This document shows, piece by piece, positions 54,801 through 64,000 of a stretch of 64,000 nucleotides of DNA (its first letter is position 1; every line of letters begins with the position of its first letter). The notes under the pieces were generated by a model. It saw only the letters and a program-made list of their open reading frames with translations. It searched no databases and was not told where the DNA came from. The position numbers and the translations under genes were made by a program. The stretch is from Hypomesus transpacificus (taxonomy: Eukaryota > Chordata > Actinopteri > Osmeriformes > Osmeridae): assembly GCF_021917145.1 (NCBI RefSeq), contig NC_061082.1, forward strand, positions 8,592,237-8,656,236. The letters run 5' to 3'.

Positions 54801-55689
54801 GTTATATTAGTCTATGTCCAAGACACAAGCCCACTGGAAACAGGAGTCTATCATGATTAGTTCAGTTCTTCCAGTCTAACACTGGTAGTTGGTTAAATAC
54901 CTAACTATGCCACATGGCCTGTTTACATGGTGGGCTTCCATTCAACAACTTAATCACCATATCCTTCCAAATGGGTCACACTGTCCTCCTCGTCAAAACA
55001 GCCCGACTCCTCCAGTTAGCTGGATTACCCTGAAAATGCACTGCCGCTTGACAGCCATAGCTGATTGAAATTATCAAATATATCTATGAAACAGCAGGTG
55101 TCTCTGTGGGGAAGTGGGGATTTTTTGTAGTCACGCATAAGCATTCTGAAACGCTCACACACACACACTCAGACTGCAGGGTCAAATGGGAAGGGGACAT
55201 AGGAAAACTCTCCTGACCCATTTCTGGATAGAATAAAATGACAGCACATTTGCTAGGGACAATTCAGAAGACCCCAGCCTCTTTGTGCCAAGGGTACACC
55301 TGTAAAAAGTTTAAATTTAATGACTGTCTTGAATTCACGGTTTAGTCTATGTAACCAACTACACAACTTCAATAAGTTTGGTGTTTTTAAGTAAACGTTC
55401 AAGTACAGAGTCTCAAAGTAGTCTACAATGGAACATATGGAAATCTGATTGGTTTTAGGACTAAATTTGGGTCAGTCAATGGTCCCTCCATGTGATTTTG
55501 TTATGTTTTTGCATTATCTTGAAATCATGCAAGATAATGACAGAGCCTACCTTCCATACTGAAGTCGAGTAACACATATTCGTACACCGTATCTGTTTTG
55601 GTTTCAACTTGTGGTCTCTTCAAAGTGGAATATATTTTCCCTGGGCTGCTGTCCTCGGGGTCCTCGAGCTTCCGCAGCCCGCAGCCCAT
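45878..55689 (-). CDS. rftn2: RFTN2, raftlin-2 (complete, short central linker)
   Basis: Raftlin-family lipid-raft protein, implicated in receptor uptake and TLR signalling (family knowledge). Coding exons 5' to 3': 55551-55689, 49442-49622, 48489-48597, 48158-48338, 47508-47726, 46623-46729, 46406-46509, 46241-46319, 45878-46084; 1326 nt, 441 aa. The start MGCGLRKLEDPEDSSPGK gives Gly2/Cys3, the family's myristoylation/palmitoylation site. Conserved blocks: YTQGYVLTALHPII, EADWLELTAAYY, VEQWTVIE, KTDYGPLLHTLAEFGWLL, ATKQVVFLQRPV, and a C-terminus EQDDGAAEVTCM. Exon 4 (48158-48338) carries a Gly-run followed by an Arg/Pro/Ser-rich stretch in place of the longer acidic/Ser linker of mammals, which explains most of the 60-residue shortfall against human (501 aa). 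Intron 1 (49623-55550) holds a large VNTR. Confidence 0.94.
49625..49760. repeat. GGA/GGGA-rich purine tract in RFTN2 intron 1
   Basis: About 135 bp almost free of pyrimidines on the plus strand. On the transcript it is the long pyrimidine tract before RFTN2 exon 2 (acceptor at 49623-49624). Confidence 0.85.
49852..49918 (+). repeat. Dispersed-repeat tail (teleost SINE/LINE 3' end-like)
   Basis: Contains TCGCCCTGGATAAAAGCATC and GGCTAAATGAATAAAATG, close to the GTCGCTCTGGATAAGAGCGT / CTGCTAAATGAC tail found in very many fish genomic sequences. Only the tail is recognisable here. Assignment from memory, no search run. Confidence 0.5.
50114..51491. repeat. 37-bp VNTR (about 37 copies) in RFTN2 intron 1
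   Basis: A 1378-bp array of the unit AGCAGCGTTACACCAGCC + AGACAGGGACTACAAGCAC (37 bp), with point variants (CACAGACC, CAGTGACT, CAGGGGCT, CAACCAGACAGGAACT). Because 37 is not a multiple of 3 and the unit has no stop, long open frames with a 37-residue period appear; they are not genes. A 481-bp block (13 units) is repeated within it. Confidence 0.97.
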
Positions 55690-57010
55690 TGTGGCGGGAT
55701 GTCCAGCTCACACAGCTCGATCACGGGAAGAGCTATGAACAGCCTCGCTCCTGATATGAAGTTAACGGGATTGCTCCATCCTGAACTCAATAGTTAATCC
55801 CTTGGAATGACCCAACATAACCTCTGCAAACTGCAATAGGTTACAAACGTTATTCCTCAATTATCCGATGGTCTGAGAGTTTATGCTACTGAGGGCGTAG
55901 ATTATCTTCATTGGATCCTTGATCCCACCGCCGAGTGTGTGGAGCGTGGAGCGTGGAGCTGACTGCTAAGGGAAAAGGAAAAAAAACTCGCGGAAAGTTA
56001 TGATCACTTTCCACCGTGGCGCGTGCTGTTACTTTGTTGCAAATAATAGTTTAAATGAAATATTACTACGTGTCACTATGTTGTTCGATGAAATCATCCA
56101 CGGAAAATGTTAAGGAACAATTCTGTGAGACCCGAAACACGCAGAGCGTGGCTTCTCGCTAGAAACAGAAAAAATGGGAGGAACGTGGGCGAGCTGATTT
56201 AGGGAGCAACATCTGACAGAGGAAGCGGTGGCTGCATGGAGAGAGGAGGTGTGAATAAAAAAAATCACATGCAGTCTGTCACCATTCAGAATAATTTAGA
56301 ATTTGATTGGCTCATGTACAAGTCTTTGTATTGTTACCGTTACGAATATGCATGAATAAAGACGACAGCTGACCTCCAGCATGTTTCACGTCATCTGTGA
56401 AATGACGAAATTCCAACGTCCTTCTTCATGGTAATGATGACCAGACACCTTTAACTCTATTTACTCCTGCAGAGACCGGTAATTGAAAGATGTGTTGACT
56501 AAATCTCTTTCTGATTTGCAATCTTAGAAACCCAACACCTATATGTCTCAATGAGTTGTAACAGAAGGAGGCATTATTTAGGCAATATGCCATATGTCAC
56601 CAAGCCCATAACTCCTCTCCACCAATCCCAGACCAGTGTTGAGAGGTAATGGATCCCATGTGGATATAGGGCTCCTTAGGGCATCTTGGCCAGTCAACTG
56701 ACAAGCCCCTCACTTGTCTGTTCACCATCTGAAGTATACCAGATCCCCCCAACTCTGACCTCGGGCAATACATAATCCAGCCTTTAGATTTCACTCTCAC
56801 ATTTCGCAACTCTCTGTCTCTCGTTCTTTATACATGGGAACGAGATGTTCACATTCACAGGATTGGAATCTGGAATATTCTCATAGCAGCTGAAGCACAT
56901 CTATGAATCCAGCTGCAGGCCCTTAGAGGACAAACACTTGACAGGTGCCAACTGTGTTGCACAGTGCTCTGCCCTCCCACACTCAATACTTTGGGATCAT
57001 TCTCACTATA
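55690..57010. other. RFTN2 upstream region
   Basis: The RFTN2 promoter and 5' UTR must lie just above 55689. A TCACGTCATctgtgaaATGACG pair of CRE-like half sites lies at 56386-56407. No gene seen. Confidence 0.5.
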
Positions 57011-57012
57011 TA

Positions 57013-57234
57013 CAGTGCCCTCCAAAAGTATTGGAACAGTGAGGCGAATTCCTTTATTTTTGCTGTAGACTGAAAACATTTGGGCTTGACATCAAATAAT
57101 GAACGTGAGACCAGAGATCAACGTTTCAGCTTTTATTTCCAGGTATTTACATCAGGATCTGATGCACAACTAAGAAAATATCACATTTTGTTTGAATCCA
57201 CCCATTTGTCATGTGAGCAAAAGTATTGGAACAG
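57013..57234. repeat. Left terminal inverted repeat of the Tc1-like element
   Basis: Begins CAGTGCCCTCC after a TA. Outer direct repeat CCAAAAGTATTGGAACAG at 57022-57039 and inner copy GCAAAAGTATTGGAACAG at 57217-57234. Mirrors 58453-58673 with a few mismatches, for example cacaactaagaaaat opposite atttt-ctaatttgtg. Confidence 0.9.
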
Positions 57235-57266
57235 ATATACTTAAAACATATTTAAGTGAATAAGAC

Positions 57267-58340
57267 TTAATATTTAGTTGCAAATCCTTTGCTTTCAATA
57301 ACTGCAGCAAGTCTGTGACCCATTGACGTCACCAAACTTTTGCATTCTTCCTTTTTGATGCTTTCCCAGGCTTTCACTGCAGCCTCTTTCAGTTGTTGTT
57401 TGTTTTGTGGGGTTCCTCCCTTCAGTCTCCTCTTAAGCAGGTAAAATGCATGCTCTATAGGGTTTAAGTCTGGAGATTGACTTGGCCAGTCTAATACCTT
57501 CCATTTCTTGCCCCTGATGAACTCCTTTGTTGTTTTGGCAGTGTGTTTTGGGTCGTTATCTTGCTGCATGATGAAGGCTCTGCCAATCAGTTTGGTTGCA
57601 TCTTTCCTTAAATTGGCAGACAAAATGTTTCTGTAGACTTCCGAGTTCATTTTGCTGCTGCCATCATGTGTTACATCCTCAATGAAGATTAATGAGCCCG
57701 TCCTAGAAGAAGCCATGCAAGCCCAAGCCATGACATTACCTCCACCGTGTTTCACAGATGAGCTTGTGTGTTTGGGATCATGAGCAGTTCCTTTCTTTCT
57801 CCAAACTTTAGCCTTTCCATCACTTTGGTAAAAGTTAATCTTTGTCTCATCAGTCCATAAAACTTTGTCCCAGAATTTTTGAGGTTCATCTCTGTACTTT
57901 TTGGCAAATTCCAGCCTGGCCTTCCTATTCTTCTTGCTAATGAGTGGTTTGCATCTTCTGGTGTAGCCCTTGTACTTTTGTTCATGAAGTCTTCTGCGAA
58001 CAGTAGATAGTGATACCTTCACTCCTGCCATCTGGAGGTTGTTGCTGATCTCACTAACAGTTGTTTTAGGGTCTTTCTTTACAGCTCTCACAATGTTTCT
58101 GTCATCAACTGCTGATGTTTTCCTTGGTCTACCTGTTCGACGTCTGTTACTTAGTACACCAGTAGTTTTCTTCTTCTTCAGGACATTCCAAATGGTTGTA
58201 CTGGCTATGGCCAATGTTTCTGCAATGGCTCTGATTGATTTTCCATCTTCTCTAAGACTCACAATTGCTTGTTTTTCACCCAAAGACAGCGCTCCGGTTT
58301 TCATGTTGTTTTCACCTCTGAATACAGTCTGCATAGACAA
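57267..58340 (-). CDS. Tc1-like DD34E transposase, intact frame
   Basis: Cut-and-paste transposase. The frame is 357 codons, but the better start is probably Met13 (58304, MKTGALSLGEK), giving about 345 aa, the usual Tc1 length. Seen in order: paired-like helix-turn-helix DNA-binding region (about residues 17-125) with the GRPRK AT-hook-type motif at 70-74, then the catalytic domain with D164 (in WTDET), D261 (in QQDNDPKH) and E296 (in NPIEH). The second D to E spacing is 34 residues, defining DD34E. A glycine-rich box (KHGGGNVM) lies at 197-204. No stop or frameshift interrupts it. Similar to TCB1-type transposases annotated in many fish. Confidence 0.93.
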   Translation of the reverse strand: MSMQTVFRGENNMKTGALSLGEKQAIVSLREDGKSIRAIAETLAIASTTIWNVLKKKKTTGVLSNRRRTGRPRKTSAVDDRNIVRAVKKDPKTTVSEISNNLQMAGVKVSLSTVRRRLHEQKYKGYTRRCKPLISKKNRKARLEFAKKYRDEPQKFWDKVLWTDETKINFYQSDGKAKVWRKKGTAHDPKHTSSSVKHGGGNVMAWACMASSRTGSLIFIEDVTHDGSSKMNSEVYRNILSANLRKDATKLIGRAFIMQQDNDPKHTAKTTKEFIRGKKWKVLDWPSQSPDLNPIEHAFYLLKRRLKGGTPQNKQQLKEAAVKAWESIKKEECKSLVTSMGHRLAAVIESKGFATKY

Positions 58341-58452
58341 AACCTATCTTACCCAATCTGAACCTGAGTGTAGACATTCAGTGGTATTTATTGATTGAAT
58401 AATGTATGTAATAGGACACACCTGGGCAACAAAACACACCTGTCAGTCATAT

Positions 58453-58673
58453 GTTCCAATACTTTTGCTCACGTGACAAATGGGTGGGTTCGAACAAAAA
58501 GGTGATATTTTCTAATTTGTGCATCAGATCCTGATGTAAATACCTGGAAATAAAAGCTGAAACGTTGATCTCTGGTTTCACATTCATCGTTTGATGTCAA
58601 GCCCAAATGTTTTCAGTCTACAGCAAAAATAAAGGAATTGGCCTCACTGTTCCAATACTTTTGGAGGGCACTG
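58453..58673. repeat. Right terminal inverted repeat of the Tc1-like element
   Basis: Reverse complement of the left terminus: inner direct repeat at 58453-58468, outer at 58647-58664, ending GGAGGGCACTG before TA. Small differences from the left arm show modest divergence since insertion. Confidence 0.9.
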
Positions 58674-59807
58674 TAGTCGCACCATCTGCCAAATTAAAAA
58701 GGAGTGTTTCAAAAGATTTGGGATAGCCTAATTGCAATTTTTGCTATCTGTAATTTTCCACGTATTTAAAGTCAATATTTAACTTTTTATATTCTCATAC
58801 ACTCATTTAGTAGAAGTAAATACAAGGAAGGAAGGAAACATGGAAGGAAGTAAAGGAAGGAAGCAGCTAAATGCAGCAAATATTATAAAAACTGTTGAAA
58901 GCTAAGAACTGCAATGGTCTTTGAACACGTCTGTAATTATAGGATGTATATATATCCCTTTGTGTGTGGAGAGAGGAAGTTGGAGGGACTGGTCATCTCT
59001 AGACCAGCTGTTGGAAAACACCTGCAGCAGAGCATAGGAGCATAGCTTCTGTACACCATCTTCAATGTGTGCATTTTTTTCATAATACCATTTTTCAACT
59101 CATCTCTAGTCAGCATCATAGCACATATCAGCATGTGAACAGAAAGTTGCATTGTGGCAGACTAGTCATTCACAAGCTCTCTTCTGTTATATGAGCTGTG
59201 GACAGTTTCTGCTTTGAAAGAATATTGGAAATTCAAACAGAGCAGAAAAAACATTAGGACTGAGATTATGGAATAAAGGCACTAAACGTTTCAAATGAAA
59301 TTGTCATCGACAAATCTTACCATAACTTGGTTTGAGTCTTTTACATAGACTGCATGTTTTGTAGTTCAATTAATTGGGGTATAGCGCCATCTAGTGTCAA
59401 GAGTTTGAGGAAGACGTCAAAGGCTGACTGGCATGTGCATGCTGTATGTATACAAAAATAAATGTATAGGCTACAGTAGAGATAAGGTGATACGTTTGTA
59501 TCATCAGAGGTCCCTACTGTGACCTAAAGAAGGCAGGGTACCCATCATGTTCATAAAGATGTTTGTGTCTCAAATCTTGTGTCACATTCTAAAATGTAAC
59601 GTTATTAGTCTGTAGAAAGTCCTGAGTGGAGCAGGCAGCAGTCTACATAGATAGTGTTGGCCTCAGGAGCTAGCACAGGAGGGGGAGAAAGAAGAAACAT
59701 GTTAAATAAGGACAAAGGGAGTCAGAAATGTTATGTTGCTACAGAACCATATCACCCACAGTAACCATCTGGACAAACTGCTCTCCTTCGAAACACCTGC
59801 CCAGGGT

Positions 59808-59909
<102 letters not shown>

Positions 59910-60344
59910 CACACAGACACACAATCTATGATCTACTCACAAGGAGGAGTGCAGTGGGGGTAGACAGTTCTGGAGGCCATTTAAAAAGTTATGTTAGTTT
60001 GAAAAGAAAGTATATTTTTTTGCAGGGGGGATATCATGACACATCCAAATTCGGTCTTGCACAGATCCAGTACTTAGAAAGTAACACCATACTAGCACTT
60101 CCTTGCAGAGACTCTAGATGCATCAATAGAAGGGAATGGTCCTAGGACTGTGACTGGAATGGTTCTAGGCCTGTGATATCTGTTGGCTGTCAGAGAATAT
60201 TATGCTTAGATAGTTTACCACAAAACTAAAACTTTAGAAGCAATACTGCATCCATAATTCGTATAAACATAATAAACTACATCTTTGAATGCACTGCAAG
60301 AGTTATTGTGTTAAACTTTGATGTGTCTGTCGAAGAAAATATTT

Positions 60345-60403
60345 CTTCATTGTTTGGAGATAGTGTTGTCGTGCAGCAACAACACTTTCTCCAAACAATG
60401 AAG
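60345..60403. repeat. Near-perfect inverted repeat / hairpin
   Basis: Arm CTTCATTGTTTGGAGA, T, AGTGTTGT (60345-60369) pairs with 60379-60403 with a single T-T mismatch; loop of 9 nt (60370-60378). The arms do not extend further. Confidence 0.85.
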
Positions 60404-62084
60404 GGCCACCCAGAAGAAGACATTTTTGAAGCACTGTCCTTGGCTAAAGCTATGTTTGGATGCTTGCTTTTAAGCCTTCTAAAATGACAAATGGCACATA
60501 TGAAAATACTAAAGGTTTCCAAGGGTGGACAAGGCTTATTTTCAAGGTTTCTTCAATATTTCTCTCTCTGAGTTCGTTTTTTGTGTTCTTTGAGGTTTTT
60601 ACGTTGGTTTTGTGTTGTTTTTTAAGCAGATGTGAAGCCAATATCTTATGTTACTACTTGTTAATAAGAACATTTTAAAGTAAACAGTTTAAAAGGACAA
60701 ACTGTAAAAAATAAATTGGAAAATGTTGACTGTGCATAGATTAAAGCCAGTCACAGGCATGTGTGTTTGTCTGTGTTTATGTGCATCTAAATTCATTGGG
60801 TAAAAAAATGAATTTGTTCTGGATGAAATGTCCCTTGTCTTAGGAATTTACCCTGCCCTGCTCATCTCTCTCTCTATGCTGTAACACCAGCATGGCAGGT
60901 AAACAGGACAGCACCAGTTTCAGCAGGATGTCTCAGAAGCCGTTAAATCTCTGGCCCTGTCTTGGATTTCATCCATCCCAGGGACCTGTCTTGTGATGTG
61001 GTGCTTGGATAATTTCTTGACAAACTTAATTTCCATTTCCACAATGGTTTGAGATCAAATGTCTGCCATTAAATAATTTTGGTCTGTAAATGGTTGTGTA
61101 GGTCTATTATTCCGATGTCTGACAATATCATGTCGCATACATGGTAACAGAAACATGCTTGGGTAATCCCTAACCTTATTCACATTGTCCTGAAATTAAA
61201 TGACAAGAAAGCAAAGCAAATTGTTATAACACCCTGTACGTTTTCATGAATCTGCGCGTGTTCCCTCTCTGAAAGGCGTGGATACCAGCGGGGAGGTGTG
61301 AGTGGTCGGACTCGTGCGCTAATGACCCTCGACACTGCCTATCCACATTCCACAGTGCAACCACGAGATGCAGCTCACCTGGCGCGCCGCTCAGGTTTTG
61401 CAGTGTCGTTGCGAATACTTTCTAAAACTGAATGTTTTTTACAATGAATTCACATCTACCTGTAAACTATTTCACCTAAACGAAAGGCACACATGAAATA
61501 TCGCTCAAAATTAATATGCTGCATAGGCCCACACGACACATTGAGCTTTACAAGCCTACCCTGCTTTGTAGCCTCCTCAACATTGTTATGAAGTGTGGTA
61601 CTGTTGACTGTGGGTTATAACGATTGATGAATAATACTGGATGGAGTGTCTGAATGTACCGTTTGTAGTGCGTTGTATAAACTGCAGAGGGAAGCAAGAA
61701 GCCAAGAACATGACATTCATGGAAATAATCGCCGGTGAACAATTGTCTGTCAAGCAACTGTAAACATGTATTCATTGTCGACCTGAATATTTAGATTTTT
61801 TTATGTACATGATCCCTACCATACAGCAGATTGTAATCTGATAGTCATGTGAATGCATGACACACATAAGTAGCCTAAATACTACCTGTTCCAATCTTTT
61901 GATTTCGTTGACAGGCTATCAATTATCGGCTGTAGAGAAAGTAGTCTCCTCTATGTATTTTTTATGTAGTAGTCTAACCTGCCTTCTCTCTGCTGGCTGC
62001 TTTTCCCCTTTGCATAAGTCCTTTAGCTTTTAACTACCAACTTGTCTTTCATGTAATTATGATATTATTGTACCATGTGTTCAC

Positions 62085-62155
62085 TCTCTGAAAAGCTTTT
62101 GAGAATGTAAAGAAGCGCTATAAAAGTGTAATGTATATCATTCTTATTATTACTC
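62085..62155 (+). repeat. Dispersed fish repeat end (AAGCGCTATAAAA ... TTATTATTA)
   Basis: Contains CTTTTGAGAATGTAAAGAAG and GCGCTATAAAAGTGTAATG, then an ATT-type tail. Related to 10527-10612 in the opposite orientation. Confidence 0.45.
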
Positions 62156-63483
62156 GCGTTTACCATTGCAGGTAAAACACGTGTGGTACTGGCAAGGCCT
62201 CAACAATATAATTGCCTTTCGTTTATTTTGGTTTGGGGGGATGGGGTTTGTTTCTAGAAATCGTGGAACGTGTAGGTCCTGGGAACATGAAGTGAACTTC
62301 ATATCAAAGCGGCTTCCCTTTCGCCAAACTCCCTTTTCTATTGCCTCGAGGCATCTGTCATGAAAGTACCGTAGATGATCAAGTCTGATGTAGCCTGCCT
62401 ATCCATCCACCACTACTGCGCGTCCATCCTCAACATGGACCGCGCGAACACTTGGAATTTTTCCAATTGTGCGAGGCATTCCAGAGCCCAAGATCTCTTA
62501 CTCCACCCACAAACGAACTTGTTTTGTCAAAGTGCATTACTGGCCAAGTGCATTGGTTGCTTGGCCCTTCAATCATTATTTGTAGGAGAAAGAGGGAGGA
62601 GCAGGGTTGTAGAGGCAGGAGGGATGGAGGTTTGGAGGCGGTGCTACTGTCAGTTACGTTCTGCATTCTCTTAAAAAATCGTCTGTTTCAAGAGTCGTCT
62701 GCTATGTCGAGTAAACGCGGCTGGCGGCCTTATGTCCGGAACACTGATTTCATTGGCACTATCCAGCAAAGCAATTGCGTGAAGTTCCACCTTTGCTCGT
62801 TGGTAACCTAATCTTGTCGGTGAAAGTCGTTTGGTAAGGTTGATAGACTTCTTACAGTAGGATCCAATTTGGTAACCCACACCAAAATAGATGTATTATT
62901 ATTCAGCTATCTCAAGGATTCCGATTAACTAAATTCAGATTTAGTTTGAGTAAGCATCTCTGAAAGTGACAGGATTCAGAACTGCAGCTAGTCTTCTACT
63001 TTCCTGGAGAGACGGAGGACTTGTTGCGCGGAGTACACGTCCACCGGGACTGCACTGAGCCTTTTATTTGAGGGGAAAACCTACTATTAAGTCAAATAGT
63101 GATTCAAGTTCGTGCGTGTCGGTAATGTTTTGATGTCAGAGTCAGAGAGAAGGAACATAACCAATCTTGGGGTCGCTCAGTTAATTTCACTGTAGTCTTG
63201 CGCCTAAGCGACTTTGGGTAGAATGGATGGAAACTTAATTTTATAGACTTTATGTGCAATTAGGACATTTTTAGTATTTACCCTATGGGCGGTTCTAACG
63301 GAACCGCCAGAGGTCAGATGCGTTTTCGATTAATGTTTCGGTATATTTCAGGAAAGGCTCAGACTCCACTCATGCTCATGTAGCTAAATGGAATATACAG
63401 AAGAACGAGCAATTGAAACTTATTACGAGACAAAACGTTGAATTGATTAACTTAAACTATTAGCTTTAGCCTCAGCCCTTGCA

Positions 63484-63672
63484 ATGTCTGAGCGAGACTG
63501 TCACGGAGACATCGATGGAACCCAGGAGTTCGTGCCGCCGAGAGCGTCCAGGGCTGGCAGGAGGAGCGGTGTCATCCTTCCCATGGCGGAGCGCTCCAGC
63601 CCTGGCCAGGATACCGACACCATCCTGCTAGAATCGTTGAAGGCAGCCCCGCGTAGGAGCAGCATCATTAAG
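63484..63672 (+). CDS. plcl1: PLCL1, phospholipase C-like 1 (PRIP-1), first coding exon only
   Basis: Catalytically inactive PLC-related protein that binds Ins(1,4,5)P3, PP1 and GABA-A receptor-associated proteins (family knowledge). Only exon 1 is inside the window: 63 codons from ATG 63484 (MSERDCHGDIDG) to SSIIK, followed by donor GTAGAA at 63673. The diagnostic pieces are RRSGV and APRRSSIIK; in human PLCL1 the N-terminus has RRSGV and TPRRSSIIK just before the PH domain. RRSS is a possible PKA site. PLCL2 also has PRRSSIIK, so the paralogue choice rests on RRSGV and on RFTN2-PLCL1 synteny. The PH, EF-hand, X/Y and C2 regions lie to the right. Confidence 0.85.
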
Positions 63673-64000
63673 GTAGAAACATTGAATTCGTATTTCATAC
63701 ATTTCCCGGAAACAACAGTAGCCTAGTGCTACGCAGGTAGGTTTGGAACAGCCTTAATGATAGCCTAATCAGTCACTCAATACACCTGGCACTAACACGG
63801 TGGCTCGGCTTTACCTGTCAACTCAGCAGACATCGTGGAGCCTATTTAAATCCAGTTCCTCATGATATTGGTTACATTAGAGACTTTTAGCTTCAGATTT
63901 CATTTTTTACATACACGGGATGCAGGGCATGGGAACATCTAGTTGTGAAATCAAGTGCCAGTTTAAAGTGACTTGTTTGCTTGGTTGTGGAAATTGATTG

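Larger units (their letters stand above)
57013..58673 (-). mobile_element. Tc1/mariner-family DNA transposon, apparently full length
   Basis: The element begins CAGTGCCCTCC and ends GGAGGGCACTG, with TA on both sides (57011-57012 and 58674-58675), the Tc1 target duplication. It is 1661 bp long, with inverted repeats of about 220 bp at both ends. Each inverted repeat carries two copies of a CAAAAGTATTGGAAC core (57022-57039 outer and 57217-57234 inner on the left; 58647-58664 and 58453-58468 on the right, reverse strand), the IR/DR arrangement known from Sleeping Beauty-type fish elements. The internal transposase frame is uninterrupted. It lies between RFTN2 and PLCL1. Confidence 0.95.

Overview
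The window is nuclear DNA from a ray-finned (teleost) fish. Every gene is split by GT-AG introns, most of them short. The order ANKRD44 - SF3B1 - COQ10B - HSPD1/HSPE1 - MOB4 - RFTN2 - PLCL1 is the vertebrate block I know from human 2q33. CA/GA microsatellites, long G/C homopolymers, minisatellites and a Tc1-family transposon with an intact transposase fit a fish genome. I could not fix the species.

Layout. 1-12.5 kb: ANKRD44 (minus), 27 exons from the start codon to near the C-terminus, the last exon(s) lying beyond base 1. 14.7-24.6 kb: SF3B1 (minus), complete, 23 coding exons. 25.9-29.5 kb: COQ10B (plus), complete, 5 exons. 32.7-36.0 kb: HSPD1/HSP60 (minus), 10 coding exons, head to head with HSPE1/HSP10 (plus, 38.2-40.7 kb) across a promoter holding a perfect heat-shock element. 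41.1-43.8 kb: MOB4 (plus), only about 400 bp after the HSPE1 stop. 45.9-55.7 kb: RFTN2 (minus), 9 coding exons, with a 1.4-kb 37-bp VNTR in intron 1. 57.0-58.7 kb: Tc1-like element. 63.5 kb: first coding exon of PLCL1 (plus), which runs off the right edge. I rebuilt exons by matching conserved protein sequence to splice sites. The summed coding lengths of all six complete genes are multiples of three and give near-family lengths (SF3B1 1321, COQ10B 238, HSPD1 579, HSPE1 99, MOB4 225, RFTN2 441 aa).

The genes are mostly housekeeping: a phosphatase-6 ankyrin subunit, the U2 snRNP branch-site protein, a mitochondrial coenzyme Q chaperone, the HSP60/HSP10 chaperonin pair, a STRIPAK subunit, a raft protein and a PLC-like signalling protein. 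Only HSPD1/HSPE1 form one obvious functional unit.

The most unusual signals are: (i) a perfectly duplicated 142-nt element in two SF3B1 introns, whose identity ends exactly at ACA on the sense strand and which can form a long imperfect hairpin, a candidate intronic structured RNA; (ii) clusters of TAGC/GCTAGC words in the first introns of six of the eight genes; (iii) a 13-unit (481-bp) higher-order duplication inside the 37-bp VNTR; (iv) a 43-bp minisatellite that begins at an ANKRD44 splice donor; (v) a near-perfect 59-nt hairpin at 60.35 kb; (vi) four AP-1-like sites spaced exactly 19 bp apart.
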